A DNA stretch of 64,000 bases from Alteromonas sp. ASW11-130. GTDB taxonomy: Bacteria; Pseudomonadota; Gammaproteobacteria; Enterobacterales; Alteromonadaceae. The stretch covers positions 124,001-188,000 of the forward strand of contig NZ_JAPFRE010000015.1 of the NCBI RefSeq assembly GCF_026183735.1. The letters run 5' to 3'. The position numbers and the translations under genes were made by a program. Below are positions 30,414 through 43,292 of the stretch, piece after piece. Within the stretch, counting starts at the first letter, position 1; each line of letters starts with the position of its first letter. Under the pieces are notes generated by a model. It ran no database searches. It was not told where the DNA came from and saw only the letters and a list, made by a program, of their open reading frames with translations.

Positions 30414-30568
30414 CTTTGCTTTCATAGTGAATTGGTTGTTGTAGCGGATCAACTAGCCCGTTACAATCTTCCTTCAGGTATGTAACAACCGCCGGCCGAC
30501 CAGAGTACGCTCTATCATCCGATTTCGTGGTTTTTATAGTTAACACTCATGTAGATTTCGTTTTACAC

Positions 30569-31396
30569 ATGGCAAAACAAAAAAACCGCGCCTTCTTAAA
30601 ATGGGCGGGAGGAAAATACGGGCTGGTTGAACAGATTGCATCGCGTTTACCCGATGCTGATAAGCTTATCGAGCCATTTGTAGGTGCTGGGTCAGTATTT
30701 TTAAATACTCACTATCAACGATATTTACTTAACGATATCAATCCTGATCTGATCAATCTATACAACTTGTTAAAGCAGCAACCTGATAACGTCATTCAGG
30801 ATGCGGCAAAGTTTTTTACGCCTCAATATAACTGCCCTGATACCTATTATGCCTTGCGCAACGAGTTCAACCAGAGCAGTGATGTGTACTACCGTTCACT
30901 GTTATTTCTGTATTTTAATCGTCACGGCTATAATGGTCTGTGTCGTTACAATCTAAGTGGGAAGTTCAACGTCCCCTTTGGCCGTTATAAACGTCCCTAC
31001 TTTCCCGCCCATGAAATGGCAGTGTTTGCAGAAAAAGCTCACCAAGCAGTATTTACCTGTTTGCCTTTTGAAAAGGTATTTAGCCGGGCCCGACAGGGAA
31101 ATGTTATTTATTGCGATCCTCCCTATGCGCCGATTAGTAAAACGGCGTCTTTTACCAGTTACGCAGCCAATAGTTTTGGTGAATCAGCGCAAGATCAGTT
31201 AGCAATACTTGCGGTAAAAGCGGCTGCAAGAGGTATCCCTGTATTGATATCTAATCATGACGTCCCCTTAACCCGTAAACTCTATGAGCCAGCGCTGCTA
31301 AGCCAGATATCGGTAAAGCGTTCAATCAGTCAAAATGGAGCATTACGGAAACCGGCATCCGAATTGCTCGCACTATTCTCTCCTGCTACTAACTGA
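30569..31396 (+). CDS. dam: DNA adenine methylase (GATC-specific)
   Basis: 275 residues. Methylates adenine in GATC and so serves mismatch repair and replication control. Motifs: AFLKWAGGKYGL and EPFVGAGSVFLNT (AdoMet site), the family blocks NRHGYNGLCRYNLSGKFNVPFGRYK, and the catalytic DPPYAP. I chose the ATG at 30569, which matches the N-terminus of E. coli Dam; an in-frame codon at 30527 adds 14 non-family residues. Confidence 0.96.
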   Translation: MAKQKNRAFLKWAGGKYGLVEQIASRLPDADKLIEPFVGAGSVFLNTHYQRYLLNDINPDLINLYNLLKQQPDNVIQDAAKFFTPQYNCPDTYYALRNEFNQSSDVYYRSLLFLYFNRHGYNGLCRYNLSGKFNVPFGRYKRPYFPAHEMAVFAEKAHQAVFTCLPFEKVFSRARQGNVIYCDPPYAPISKTASFTSYAANSFGESAQDQLAILAVKAAARGIPVLISNHDVPLTRKLYEPALLSQISVKRSISQNGALRKPASELLALFSPATN

Positions 31397-31419
31397 GTTC
31401 TTTGAAGTTTAGAGATAGT

Positions 31420-31653
31420 TTAACTAGTGATGGCCGCAACTAACGTTAATAGCCCGGTTACAAAAGCAGCCACAAAAACAACGCCCACGACTAAGTAAAT
31501 CACTAACGAACCGTGTTCGAAATCTCGAGAGTAATTTTTATGAGATTGGACTCCCAAAGCGCTCGCTAATACGCTACTAATGACCTGTAATAGCTTTGGC
31601 TTAGCGGTGCTTTTCGCCTTATTCCCGTCCACTCGAAAAATCCGAATTGGCAT
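31420..31653 (-). CDS. DUF2970 membrane protein
   Basis: 77 residues. It matches the DUF2970 pattern: VISSVLASALGVQSHKNYSRDFEHGS followed by one membrane helix. A basic N-terminus precedes it. The function of the family is unknown. It overlaps the 3' end of the upstream 101-residue gene by 35 nt, so the two are probably co-transcribed; both converge on dam. Confidence 0.8.
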   Translation of the reverse strand: MPIRIFRVDGNKAKSTAKPKLLQVISSVLASALGVQSHKNYSRDFEHGSLVIYLVVGVVFVAAFVTGLLTLVAAITS

Positions 31654-31924
31654 CTCGATTGAGTAACTCTAGTAAATCAAGAAAATGAAATTGGTAGGTT
31701 TCGGGTTTACCGAAAAACCAGGAAAACCAGCTTACTTGCGCAGCAGTATCTACCGCACATTGATTATCAACATGGCTGGCAGGTAAACTTGCATTGAATT
31801 GTGTAGATGGCTGAAACTGACAAATAGGGTCAATTGGTACTGAATTGATAGATAAACCCATCCATAGCACGGCAGCTGTCCCGCCGAGCGTGAGTAAATA
31901 TTTTGTTCTTCCTTTATTGAACAT
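31619..31924 (-). CDS. Hypothetical exported or anchored protein
   Basis: 101 residues, family not recognised. It has a basic start and one hydrophobic segment (about residues 9-26), then a periplasmic-type stretch with two cysteines (PICQFQP, NQCAVD). A C-terminal WFSWFFGKPETYQFHFLDLLELLN segment, with a short motif resembling small Alteromonadales hypotheticals, follows. The ATG at 31924 has no strong ribosome-binding site. Confidence 0.6.
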   Translation of the reverse strand: MFNKGRTKYLLTLGGTAAVLWMGLSINSVPIDPICQFQPSTQFNASLPASHVDNQCAVDTAAQVSWFSWFFGKPETYQFHFLDLLELLNRDANSDFSSGRE

Positions 31925-32013
31925 TTCACCACACCGCTTAAATTTTCACCTCATTATACGCTTTTGGCGCTAAGGAACAATAAATTCCATAGCATTATTT
32001 AGTTAATTTATCG

Positions 32014-32045
32014 CTACGCCAGTGGTAGCCTGGCGTAGAATTTTT
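32014..32045. terminator. Hairpin downstream of the porin gene
   Basis: CTACGCCA pairs with TGGCGTAG across a 9-base loop. The T-rich tract lies on the plus-strand side (AATTTTTATTT), so its use for the minus-strand porin gene is uncertain. Confidence 0.4.
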
Positions 32046-32063
32046 ATTTAGATTTGCGCATAT

Positions 32064-32732
32064 TTAGAAGGATGTTGTCCAGTTCAATACTAATTTAACG
32101 TCATCGTCACCAGCTTCTTCGTCTGCTTTAGAGGCTGAAAAAGTGAAATCGCCTTTACTTATATCAACCTGAAAATGACCATAGTCGCTCTCACTACCAG
32201 CATCAAAGTCATAGTAGCCATACAGCACGCCTAAAGAAAAATGATTAGCAAGTTCCCACCCATAGGAAACGTTATAATACATATCACCCGTATCAAACAG
32301 CATTCCGTCGTCTACCTGGCTATTTACGGTATAGGCAACCCCATAACTAAAGCCCATATAACTGCCGTTAAAATACAGTTCACCAAAGTCGGAATCTGCA
32401 TAATCGTCGTCGATATAAGCGTAATAAATGTAACCCACGTCGTAGCCGAACTTGCCAGCCTCGCCACTAAAGCCTAAATATAAATCTGTTTCCGTGGACC
32501 CGCCCATGCCCCAGTCGATTGTGCCTACCCAAGCTCCCGTGTAAAAGCCACTTTCGTTTGCATAATCCAGCCCCCCAAAAACTGAAGGGTTATCGTTACT
32601 TTGGGTAACTCCCCGCCAAAGATAATTACTGGTGACGCCAAAATTAGCCTCACTTTTAGCTAGCAACGCGCGGCTCTCCATCAGGGCTAGTATAGCTCCT
32701 AGCAGTAAAGTTGTGTTTTTTGCCAATTTCAT
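32064..32732 (-). CDS. TorF-family putative porin
   Basis: 222 residues. A signal peptide ending near residue 25 is followed by the family opening ANFGVTSNYLWRGVTQSNDNPSVFGGLDYA, which is diagnostic for the TorF/TIGR02001-type outer-membrane beta-barrels. The rest is alternating aromatic beta-strands with many Asp/Tyr, ending in VLNWTTSF with the C-terminal Phe required for barrel assembly. The solute is unknown. AGGAG precedes the ATG. Confidence 0.85.
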   Translation of the reverse strand: MKLAKNTTLLLGAILALMESRALLAKSEANFGVTSNYLWRGVTQSNDNPSVFGGLDYANESGFYTGAWVGTIDWGMGGSTETDLYLGFSGEAGKFGYDVGYIYYAYIDDDYADSDFGELYFNGSYMGFSYGVAYTVNSQVDDGMLFDTGDMYYNVSYGWELANHFSLGVLYGYYDFDAGSESDYGHFQVDISKGDFTFSASKADEEAGDDDVKLVLNWTTSF

Positions 32733-33115
32733 GTGTTCTCCTTGGAAGTGTGAGTTCTTTATTAACAGTATTTTGTTCTGGCGCTTATGATTATGTTGAG
32801 CCGTAACGCAAAACTAATGCCGAATACTTTTTGTTGTTCTTCCACCACAAAAACGCATAGACTAACTCTTTGTTCTAAAACAATTTTAATTAACACTCTT
32901 TATATCTTGTTAGTCAAGATTGGCGCCGTTCAACGCTAAGTCTTGCACAATAAAATCGCACATTCCCCAAACTGGGGCGCTCTCTGTGCTTTTTTAAGGC
33001 AAGGGTTTCCGATACACTTCACTTTTCACTTTTTACTTTTTACTTTTCACTTTGCACTTTTCGCGGCTTAAACTATTGCAACGAATATTGGCTTTTCATA
33101 TATAAGGGTAATCTT
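32733..33115. other. Intergenic region / rpe leader
   Basis: 383 bases between the divergent porin gene and rpe. It contains a heptanucleotide repeat (listed) close to the rpe start. No coding sequence is supported. Confidence 0.6.
33016..33062 (-). repeat. Heptanucleotide repeat upstream of rpe
   Basis: About 6.5 degenerate copies of ACTTTTC/ACTTTTT, the reverse complement of the (AAAGTGA) motif found between argF and argG. It ends about 53 bases before the rpe GTG. Confidence 0.9.
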
Positions 33116-33793
33116 GTGACAACATATACCATTGCACCTTCGATATTGTCTGCCGACTTTGCTCGTCTTGGAGAAGATGTCGACAAAGTATTGGCTGCAG
33201 GCGCAGACATCATTCACTTTGATGTGATGGACAATCACTATGTACCTAATCTGACCTTTGGTTCAATGATTTGTAAAGCGCTAAGGGACTATGGAATTAC
33301 CGCCCCTATTGATGTTCACTTAATGGTTAAGCCGGTCAATGAATTAATCGAACAATTCGCCGATGCCGGAGCGACTTACATTAGTTTTCACCCGGAGGCA
33401 TCTGATCACATAGACCGTTCGTTACAACTAATTATTGATAAAGGTTGCAAACCAGGATTAGTATTCAACCCCGCGACACCATTGCATTATCTAGATCATG
33501 TGATGGACAAACTGCATCACATTCTTCTTATGTCGGTAAACCCTGGGTTCGGCGGGCAATCGTTTATTCCCTCAACCTTAGATAAGCTGCGTTTAGTTAA
33601 ACAACGTATCATCGAAAGTGGCAAAGATATTCGAATTGAGATTGACGGCGGCGTAAAAGTCGATAATATTCGCGCCATTGCTGAAGCAGGCGCAGACATG
33701 TTTGTGGCAGGTTCTGCCATATTCAATCAACCAGATTACAAACAAGTCATTGATCAAATGCGGGCCGAACTTGCAGCCATTCAATCTTGCTAA
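33116..33793 (+). CDS. rpe: Ribulose-phosphate 3-epimerase
   Basis: 225 residues. Interconverts ribulose-5-P and xylulose-5-P in the pentose phosphate pathway. TIM-barrel signatures: [32 protein letters not shown] (metal ligands), [19 protein letters not shown], and [14 protein letters not shown] start at 33116, preceded by AAGGGTAA. trpS starts 39 nt after the stop; gph, which sits between rpe and trpS in enterics, is absent here. Confidence 0.96.
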   Translation: MTTYTIAPSILSADFARLGEDVDKVLAAGADIIHFDVMDNHYVPNLTFGSMICKALRDYGITAPIDVHLMVKPVNELIEQFADAGATYISFHPEASDHIDRSLQLIIDKGCKPGLVFNPATPLHYLDHVMDKLHHILLMSVNPGFGGQSFIPSTLDKLRLVKQRIIESGKDIRIEIDGGVKVDNIRAIAEAGADMFVAGSAIFNQPDYKQVIDQMRAELAAIQSC

Positions 33794-33832
33794 CTCAACA
33801 TTTTTAGATAAGCAGAATTTCAGGTAATAAAT

Positions 33833-34843
33833 ATGACACAAAAACCAATTGTACTTAGCGGCTGTCAGCCATCAGGGCAACTCACCATCGGTAATTACAT
33901 GGGTGCGCTAAAACAATGGGTTTCCATGCAGGATGATCACGATTGCCTATATATGTTGGTAGATCTTCATGCCATTACCGTTAGACAAGAACCTGAAGCG
34001 CTCAATGCAGCCTGCCTTGACGGACTAGCGCTTTATCTAGCCTGTGGTATCGACCCCCAGAAAAGTACTCTTTTTGTCCAGTCTCACGTACCCGAACATG
34101 CGCAACTCGCGTGGATATTGAATTGCTATACGCAAATGGGTGAGCTCAATCGCATGACTCAGTTTAAAGACAAGTCTGCGAAAAATGTCAGTAATATTAA
34201 TGCTGGTCTTTTTACTTATCCTGCACTAATGGCCGGCGACATACTGCTTTATCAAGCAAATCAGGTTCCGGTAGGTGATGATCAAAAGCAACACCTTGAG
34301 CTAGCTCGGGATGTGGCTACCCGCATGAACAATATTTATGGGGAATTATTCACTATACCAGAGCCATTTATTCCAGAGTTTGGCGCACGGGTAATGAGCT
34401 TGCAAGAGCCTGAAAAGAAGATGTCAAAATCGGACAACAACCCCAATAACTTTATTGGCTTGTTGGAAGAACCCAAGAAGCTAACGAAAAAAATAAAACG
34501 TGCCGTAACAGACTCCGACGAGCAGGCGCGTATTTATTTTGATGTGCAAGAAAAACCTGGTGTATCCAATTTATTGTCACTTCTTTCGTGCGCTACCGGC
34601 CAGTCAATTTCAGAGCTTGTTCCTCAATATGAAGACAAGATGTACGGCCATCTAAAAGGCGATGTTGCTGAAGCTGTGGTCAATTTGTTAACGCCAATTC
34701 AGCAACGCTATCAAGAAATCCGCAATGATCGCAGTTACCTGGACGAGGTCATGCAAAAAGGGGCGCAAAAAGCCAAAGCGCGTGCCGCCCACACGCTCGA
34801 AAATGTGTATAAAGCATTGGGATTCATTGCTACACCACGCTAA
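33833..34843 (+). CDS. trpS: Tryptophanyl-tRNA synthetase
   Basis: 336 residues. Class I aminoacyl-tRNA synthetase charging tRNA-Trp. The HIGH-equivalent is in [14 protein letters not shown] (residues 13-26) and KMSKS is at 196-200. DLHAITVRQ and [15 protein letters not shown] are conserved active-site blocks. Gene order rpe-trpS is conserved in Gammaproteobacteria. Confidence 0.97.
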   Translation: MTQKPIVLSGCQPSGQLTIGNYMGALKQWVSMQDDHDCLYMLVDLHAITVRQEPEALNAACLDGLALYLACGIDPQKSTLFVQSHVPEHAQLAWILNCYTQMGELNRMTQFKDKSAKNVSNINAGLFTYPALMAGDILLYQANQVPVGDDQKQHLELARDVATRMNNIYGELFTIPEPFIPEFGARVMSLQEPEKKMSKSDNNPNNFIGLLEEPKKLTKKIKRAVTDSDEQARIYFDVQEKPGVSNLLSLLSCATGQSISELVPQYEDKMYGHLKGDVAEAVVNLLTPIQQRYQEIRNDRSYLDEVMQKGAQKAKARAAHTLENVYKALGFIATPR

Positions 34844-34865
34844 TTAACGTGCCAGGAATACAATC

Positions 34866-35444
34866 GTGTTGTTGCTAATTGATAATTACGACTCATTTAC
34901 CCATAACCTGGCGCGCTACTTTTTTGAGCTGAACGTTGAGGTAAAAGTGGTGAGAAATGATGAGCTTACCCTTTTAGAAATAGAAAAACTCAACCCATCT
35001 CATATCGTGATTTCCCCCGGACCGTGTACACCTAATGAGGCGGGAATCAGTTTAGCTGTTATCGAACATTTCGCTGGGCAGATTCCCATTTTAGGCGTGT
35101 GCCTGGGGCATCAGGCTATCGGCCAGGCTTTCGGTGCGAAGGTTGTGCGCGCTCAGCAAGTGCTGCATGGCAAAGTCTCGGCAATATATCATCGTAGCAG
35201 CGGTATCATGACTAACCTTCCTAGCCCGTTCAATGCCACCCGTTATCATTCACTTGTATTGAATCCCGCTTCACTCCCAACGACGCTTCGTGTTGATGCT
35301 TGGAGTGAAAATAAAGATGGGATACGGGAAATTATGGCATTGGCGCATACCTCCCTGCCCATCTGGGGCGTACAGTTTCACCCTGAATCGCTGTTAACCG
35401 ACCATGGGCATACCCTGTTAAATAACTACTTACAACTAGCTTAG
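34866..35444 (+). CDS. pabA: Para-aminobenzoate / anthranilate synthase glutamine amidotransferase
   Basis: 192 residues. Class I glutaminase domain: [26 protein letters not shown], the nucleophile in [14 protein letters not shown], and the His-Glu pair in [12 protein letters not shown]. The length and a stand-alone position away from trp genes favour PabA (folate) over TrpG, though such subunits are sometimes shared. GTG start at 34866. Confidence 0.88.
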   Translation: MLLLIDNYDSFTHNLARYFFELNVEVKVVRNDELTLLEIEKLNPSHIVISPGPCTPNEAGISLAVIEHFAGQIPILGVCLGHQAIGQAFGAKVVRAQQVLHGKVSAIYHRSSGIMTNLPSPFNATRYHSLVLNPASLPTTLRVDAWSENKDGIREIMALAHTSLPIWGVQFHPESLLTDHGHTLLNNYLQLA

Positions 35445-35532
35445 CCTTATCGATTCACCGATTTAGAATGTTAAGTAAGTTAAATAAGCTAAACTTTATC
35501 TGTGTTTTACTGTTCACAGATAAAGACCGGTA

Positions 35533-36735
35533 ATGATTGAACGACTAACGATGCATAGCGATTTTGGGAAAAAATCTGTTATCCAAAACGTATTATCTCA
35601 CGCCGGGGTGGATGATCGTTTTGAAAATTTGCTCATCTCTCTTGAACGTGCACAAACTCTTGCAGGTAAAGTCACCCCCGGCGAAGTCAGTTACGAAGAG
35701 TCCGAACAAGCGGAAGCGAGACGCGAGCTACTTACCATCGAAAAAATTGCAATAAAAAACCAATCATTGCAAGAGCTTAGCCATGCAACGTTTAAAGGCG
35801 CTGTTAATCACGACTTTCACAGATTCCTTTTTTCGGCTATCCGCAAGAGAACAACGAATTTAAGTAAGGTGTGTACACAAAATCTGGGGTTTACTACCAA
35901 CATTAAATTACTGCTGGAAATTTTGCACCTAGATAGTACTTCACTTACCAAGGTAGAAGAGCAGATAAAGACCCATCCGTGGTTAAGCTATGAAATCATG
36001 AAGGTAGTTAATCTTCCCCAATTGCGTAGAAAAGATGCAAAAGGAAATAGTATTCAAGTCGCGTCGATCAGAACGGCATTAAGTTATCTTGGATTGGAAA
36101 ACTTAAAGCAAGTGGTTCCCTATATGATATTAAAACGCTCGTTGCCTCAAACCACCGATCCCTATCCCGACATTAAAAATCACTTATTCAATTTTGGTGT
36201 CTCTAGCGCCGTATGCGCTTCGCTAATCGCACCTTTACAGCGTTTAGATGCAAATGCCGCCTACCTCCTAGGCGCCACCCATGGCATCGGCCGATGCATA
36301 TTAATCAAGTTGTATTTTCGTCTGTTTGAGTCTACCCGCAATGAACTGATGGAGCAGGCGATAAAAAAGAAACGGGTCGATATCCATAAAGTGCTAGGTA
36401 ATATAAAACCTTCTCCAAACTACCTCATCGCTTTACAGCAGGAATTTGCAGACAGTGTTACAGTAGATCTACTGACGCACATATCGCCTCGTAAATTGCA
36501 ATTGAGCCAGAGCTTACACTCACTGAGTACCAAAAATCCTTTACCTATGGGTCGAGTGCTTGCATGGGCAAGAGAATATGCTAAGGTCAGGATGCTACTT
36601 CAACATCGCTGTATCGATAGAAAGATGGTAAAAATACATTTGTTAAGTGTTGGTTTTCCACAGGAGGCGGTAGACATTTTAAATCACGCACAGGTGTCAG
36701 CGCCTCCATTTAGTCAGACTGCACGATACAATTAA
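35533..36735 (+). CDS. HDOD-domain protein
   Basis: 400 residues. The HDOD domain spans about residues 115-330, recognised from the order LLEILHLDSTSLTKVEEQIKTHPWLSYEIMKVVN, then SIRTALSYLGLENLKQVV, then HLFNFGVSSAVCASLIA and AYLLGATHGIGRCIL. HDOD proteins are HD-GYP relatives usually lacking phosphodiesterase residues, and act as scaffolds in motility, virulence or c-di-GMP signalling. The N-terminal 100 residues are polar and unassigned. The partner is unknown. Confidence 0.8.
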   Translation: MIERLTMHSDFGKKSVIQNVLSHAGVDDRFENLLISLERAQTLAGKVTPGEVSYEESEQAEARRELLTIEKIAIKNQSLQELSHATFKGAVNHDFHRFLFSAIRKRTTNLSKVCTQNLGFTTNIKLLLEILHLDSTSLTKVEEQIKTHPWLSYEIMKVVNLPQLRRKDAKGNSIQVASIRTALSYLGLENLKQVVPYMILKRSLPQTTDPYPDIKNHLFNFGVSSAVCASLIAPLQRLDANAAYLLGATHGIGRCILIKLYFRLFESTRNELMEQAIKKKRVDIHKVLGNIKPSPNYLIALQQEFADSVTVDLLTHISPRKLQLSQSLHSLSTKNPLPMGRVLAWAREYAKVRMLLQHRCIDRKMVKIHLLSVGFPQEAVDILNHAQVSAPPFSQTARYN

Positions 36736-37109
36736 AAAATTTATGGATAATCATTCAACGGTTATCTGTTCGTTAACCTGCAATCCTGAGAAGTACAGTC
36801 GGGTGGGATTGTTCTAGCTATACGCCTTTCAGGTGCCCTCAACAAGCTTTGCCTTTGCCATAGCAACCCCTATTTCGCTATAGAAATCCCGTTAAGTTAA
36901 TGTGCGGCAAAATTGCCTCACGCCTAATTAGATAGTTATGCAGTTAAACTGCAAATTATGCCAAACCCCTTGAATATAAAGGGGTTCAGGTATATTAGAG
37001 GGGAGACTTCTGTTCAATTTGCTGGCATAATGCGCAATTAATTTGAACAACTCCGCATTCTCACTTGCAAGTTAAGCAGGGGTGAATGCCAGACTCAGAG
37101 GTAATTTAA
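36736..37109. other. Intergenic region / argD leader
   Basis: 374 bases. It contains an ARG-box-like site (36744-36757), an odd palindrome TGCAGTTAAACTGCA at 36939-36953, and a hairpin AACCCCTT/AAGGGGTT at 36964-36986 without a following T-run. Confidence 0.6.
36744..36757. promoter_or_regulatory. ARG-box-like site (possible ArgR operator)
   Basis: TGGATAATCATTCA matches the ArgR half-box consensus TGAATwwwwATTCA at 12 of 14 positions. It is about 350 bases before argD, further than usual, so its role is uncertain. Confidence 0.35.
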
Positions 37110-38318
<1,209 letters not shown>

Positions 38319-38343
38319 TACAACTGAAGTCGAGCAAGCGGAC

Positions 38344-40862
<2,519 letters not shown>

Positions 40863-40885
40863 CGCCTTAGCAGGACTTAATATTA

Positions 40886-41692
40886 ATGCATACCAATATT
40901 GATACCTTGTATGACAACTTGTGGCAAGATTATGTTGCCATTACACCTTCTGCGCATAAAGTTCATGCACTGTTGAAACATGAAGAACATAGCAGCGAGA
41001 TTGTGAACGATCATGTTGCGTTTCGTACTTTTAATCTGGAAAAGACGTCTTTAGACAAATTAGCCGCGCATTTTTTGGCGTTAGGTTATGCAGAAAAAGG
41101 TAGCTATGATTTTGAAGCGAAGAAATTAGACGCTCGCCACTTTGAACACCCGGATACAACCAAACCAAAGGTGTTCATCAGCGAATTACGCGTTCAAGAT
41201 CTCACTGAACAATCACAGGCCATCATTAATAAGCTGGTTGCGCAAATGGATGCGCAAGCTGTGAAAAATGAAGATTTTCTTTATTCAGGCCGCCATTGGG
41301 AACTGACTAAAGAAGAGTATGAAACCCTGCTTGAAGAATCTGAATACGCGGCCTGGTTAGCTGCGTGGGGTTTCCGCGCCAATCATTTTACTGTTAGTGT
41401 AAATCATTTGCATCACATTGATACGTTAGCGGAAGTGAACGCTGAACTAAAAGAAGCAGGCTTCCCCCTAAATACAGTAGGTGGAGAGATTAAAGGCGGT
41501 GAAAGTGTATTCTTAGCACAATCATCGATTATGGCTGACCGCCAAGTAGTTCAATTCGGCAGCGAAGAGAAAGAAATTCCAAGCTGTTTCTACGAATTTG
41601 CCCAACGTTACAACATGCCCAACGGCGAGTTGTATCAAGGTTTTGTAGCCGAATCAGCTGACAAGATATTCGAAAGTACAAACTCAAAATAA
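40886..41692 (+). CDS. DUF1338 protein (HglS/2-oxoadipate dioxygenase-like)
   Basis: 268 residues. Conserved DUF1338 blocks: NDHVAFRTFN near residue 45, WGFRANHFTVSVNHL near 170, and SCFYEFAQRY near 240. These supply the His, His and Glu metal ligands expected in HglS-like VOC-fold dioxygenase/decarboxylases, which convert 2-oxoadipate to 2-hydroxyglutarate. Here it is the last gene of an arginine catabolic operon, 23 nt after astD, so its natural substrate may be an arginine- or glutamate-derived oxo acid. That is inference. Confidence 0.85.
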   Translation: MHTNIDTLYDNLWQDYVAITPSAHKVHALLKHEEHSSEIVNDHVAFRTFNLEKTSLDKLAAHFLALGYAEKGSYDFEAKKLDARHFEHPDTTKPKVFISELRVQDLTEQSQAIINKLVAQMDAQAVKNEDFLYSGRHWELTKEEYETLLEESEYAAWLAAWGFRANHFTVSVNHLHHIDTLAEVNAELKEAGFPLNTVGGEIKGGESVFLAQSSIMADRQVVQFGSEEKEIPSCFYEFAQRYNMPNGELYQGFVAESADKIFESTNSK

Positions 41693-41695
41693 TCT

Positions 41696-41722
41696 AAAAG
41701 GCTCCGCGAGGAGCCTTTTTTA
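41696..41722 (+). terminator. Rho-independent terminator of the argD-astA-astD-DUF1338 operon
   Basis: AAGGCTCC-GCGA-GGAGCCTT forms an 8-bp stem with a four-base loop followed by TTTTATT, four bases after the DUF1338 stop. Confidence 0.92.
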
Positions 41723-42267
41723 TTTATGAATCGATTTTTTTCGCTCTGACAACTCTACCTTATTCCTTAGACGCTAACATTTTTGGCCTTGTTAAAACAC
41801 ACCACTAGCCAGTATATTAAACATACGAGCTAAAAGGATGGTCATGCGCCGGGCGCTCACTGTTTTGTATGTTTCATTATTTTATATCCATAGACTGGGT
41901 AATATTAGCCCAGTCTATGGATATAAGCGTGTTGGTTGAAGAGCAGAAAATTGCACAATAGAGCCAATTGAGTGTACTGCAAATACCATTTTGCTTAATA
42001 ACTCCCAGGCATGCTAATCGATAGATTTATTTTTATGTAGATGACGTTGCCTGAACGCGTAATGCCTATGCAACTCAATGGTTAAAGAGCGTTTCAACAA
42101 CGCTGATATAACTCTAAAGTTGGGTAAATATAACTAAGCAAGTGACCGCTATGAAATTATTTATACTATTTCAAATAATAGTGGCGCATTGGTTGAAAGT
42201 AAGCTTAAGTCATCGGATTAGCATTACTTAAGCGTATTTAAGTTCGGCGCAATATGGAATTATATTA
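41723..42267. other. Intergenic region with an 18-bp inverted repeat
   Basis: About 545 AT-rich bases without a supported gene. The inverted repeat at 41882-41926 is listed separately. Confidence 0.65.
41882..41926. repeat. Perfect 18-bp inverted repeat
   Basis: TTATATCCATAGACTGGG at 41882-41899 is exactly complementary in inverted orientation to 41909-41926, with a 9-base spacer (TAATATTAG). There is no T-run on either side, so it is not a classic terminator. Confidence 0.9.
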
Positions 42268-42648
42268 ATGATGAAAACATACCACGGCGGCTGCCACTGC
42301 AAACGGGTTCAATTCGACGTTACCTGTGAACAAAAAGTCGATGTTGACGCATGTAACTGCTCTATTTGTCAGAAAACAGGTTTTCTACATCTAATCGTTC
42401 CTATTAACCAATTTAAATTGAACACGAGTTGGGATAATTTAAACTGCTACACCTTTAATACGCATGTCGCTAAACATTATTTTTGTAATTACTGTGGAAT
42501 CAAATCGTTTTATATTCCGCGTTCAAACCCTAATGGAATTAGTGTTAATGCACGCTGTTTAGAAGGCGAGCCCCCCGAATTTGCTATTAGCGAATTCAAT
42601 GGGCAGGAATGGGAAAAACATGCGCATAAACTAGCGCACAAAGCATAA
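42268..42648 (+). CDS. GFA-family (glutathione-dependent formaldehyde-activating-like) protein
   Basis: 126 residues. The CxCxxxxF pattern (GGCHCKRVQF), the CNCSIC zinc motif and the YFCNYCGIKSF motif define the GFA/CENP-V zinc fold. Despite the family name, few members act on formaldehyde; the substrate here is unknown. ATG at 42268. It heads a three-gene unit with the PaiB-like and racemase genes (gaps of 23 nt and 0 nt). Confidence 0.85.
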   Translation: MMKTYHGGCHCKRVQFDVTCEQKVDVDACNCSICQKTGFLHLIVPINQFKLNTSWDNLNCYTFNTHVAKHYFCNYCGIKSFYIPRSNPNGISVNARCLEGEPPEFAISEFNGQEWEKHAHKLAHKA

Positions 42649-42671
42649 CAAAATGTAATAAAGGAAATTAA

Positions 42672-43292
42672 ATGCATACACCCGAAAAGGAAAAAATGAA
42701 TGATATACAAGCAGTACGTCGGTTTATCGAACAAAATGGGTTTGCGCTGCTGGCATCGCCTACTTTAGACGCTACCCATTTACCACTGCAAATTGCACCG
42801 GAAGAAGGAAAGCTTGGAACGCTATATGGACATATTTCAAGGGCGAATATACAAAGCAAATTTGGTGATGGTGACGAAGTACTCGCCGTATTTACCGGTC
42901 CGCATAGTTATATTTCCCCTACTTGGTATGATGCTTCACCAGTCGCTGTACCCACCTGGAACTACGCCGCAGTGCATTGTCTTGGCCACCTTAAGCAATT
43001 ACACGAAGAAGAGACGCTGCGCCAGGTGAAACAATTGATTGCACAGTATGAGCCTAGGTTACTCAATGACCATGAACGTATGCCTGAACACTATATACAA
43101 GGTTTATTAAAAGGCATTATTGGCTTCAAAATAATTATTAGTCGTATTGACGCCCGAGAGAAGCTAGGTCAACACAGGAATCAAGCAGACCAAGCCGGTG
43201 TGTTTCGTTCGCTTCGAATGAGTAACAATAGTGACGCTACAGCTTTGGCTAACTATATGAGCGAGCGAAACGTAGGCACGGGCGAGGATTAA
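42672..43292 (+). CDS. PaiB-type FMN-binding protein
   Basis: 206 residues. It resembles the FMN-binding negative transcriptional regulator / PaiB family: FALLASPTLDATHLPLQI, LYGHISRANIQ, AVFTGPHSYISPTWYDASPVAVPTWNYAAVHCLG. These proteins have a split-barrel flavin fold. Bacillus PaiB was linked to sporulation and protease repression, but most homologues are uncharacterised. Co-transcribed with a GFA protein and an amino-acid racemase. A second ATG at 42705 could also be the start. Confidence 0.85.
   Translation: MHTPEKEKMNDIQAVRRFIEQNGFALLASPTLDATHLPLQIAPEEGKLGTLYGHISRANIQSKFGDGDEVLAVFTGPHSYISPTWYDASPVAVPTWNYAAVHCLGHLKQLHEEETLRQVKQLIAQYEPRLLNDHERMPEHYIQGLLKGIIGFKIIISRIDAREKLGQHRNQADQAGVFRSLRMSNNSDATALANYMSERNVGTGED

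Noticed and set aside
36964..36986. Terminator between the HDOD gene and argD
   Set aside because: The AACCCCTT/AAGGGGTT hairpin lacks a T-run and sits in the argD leader; it may be regulatory but is not supported as a terminator.
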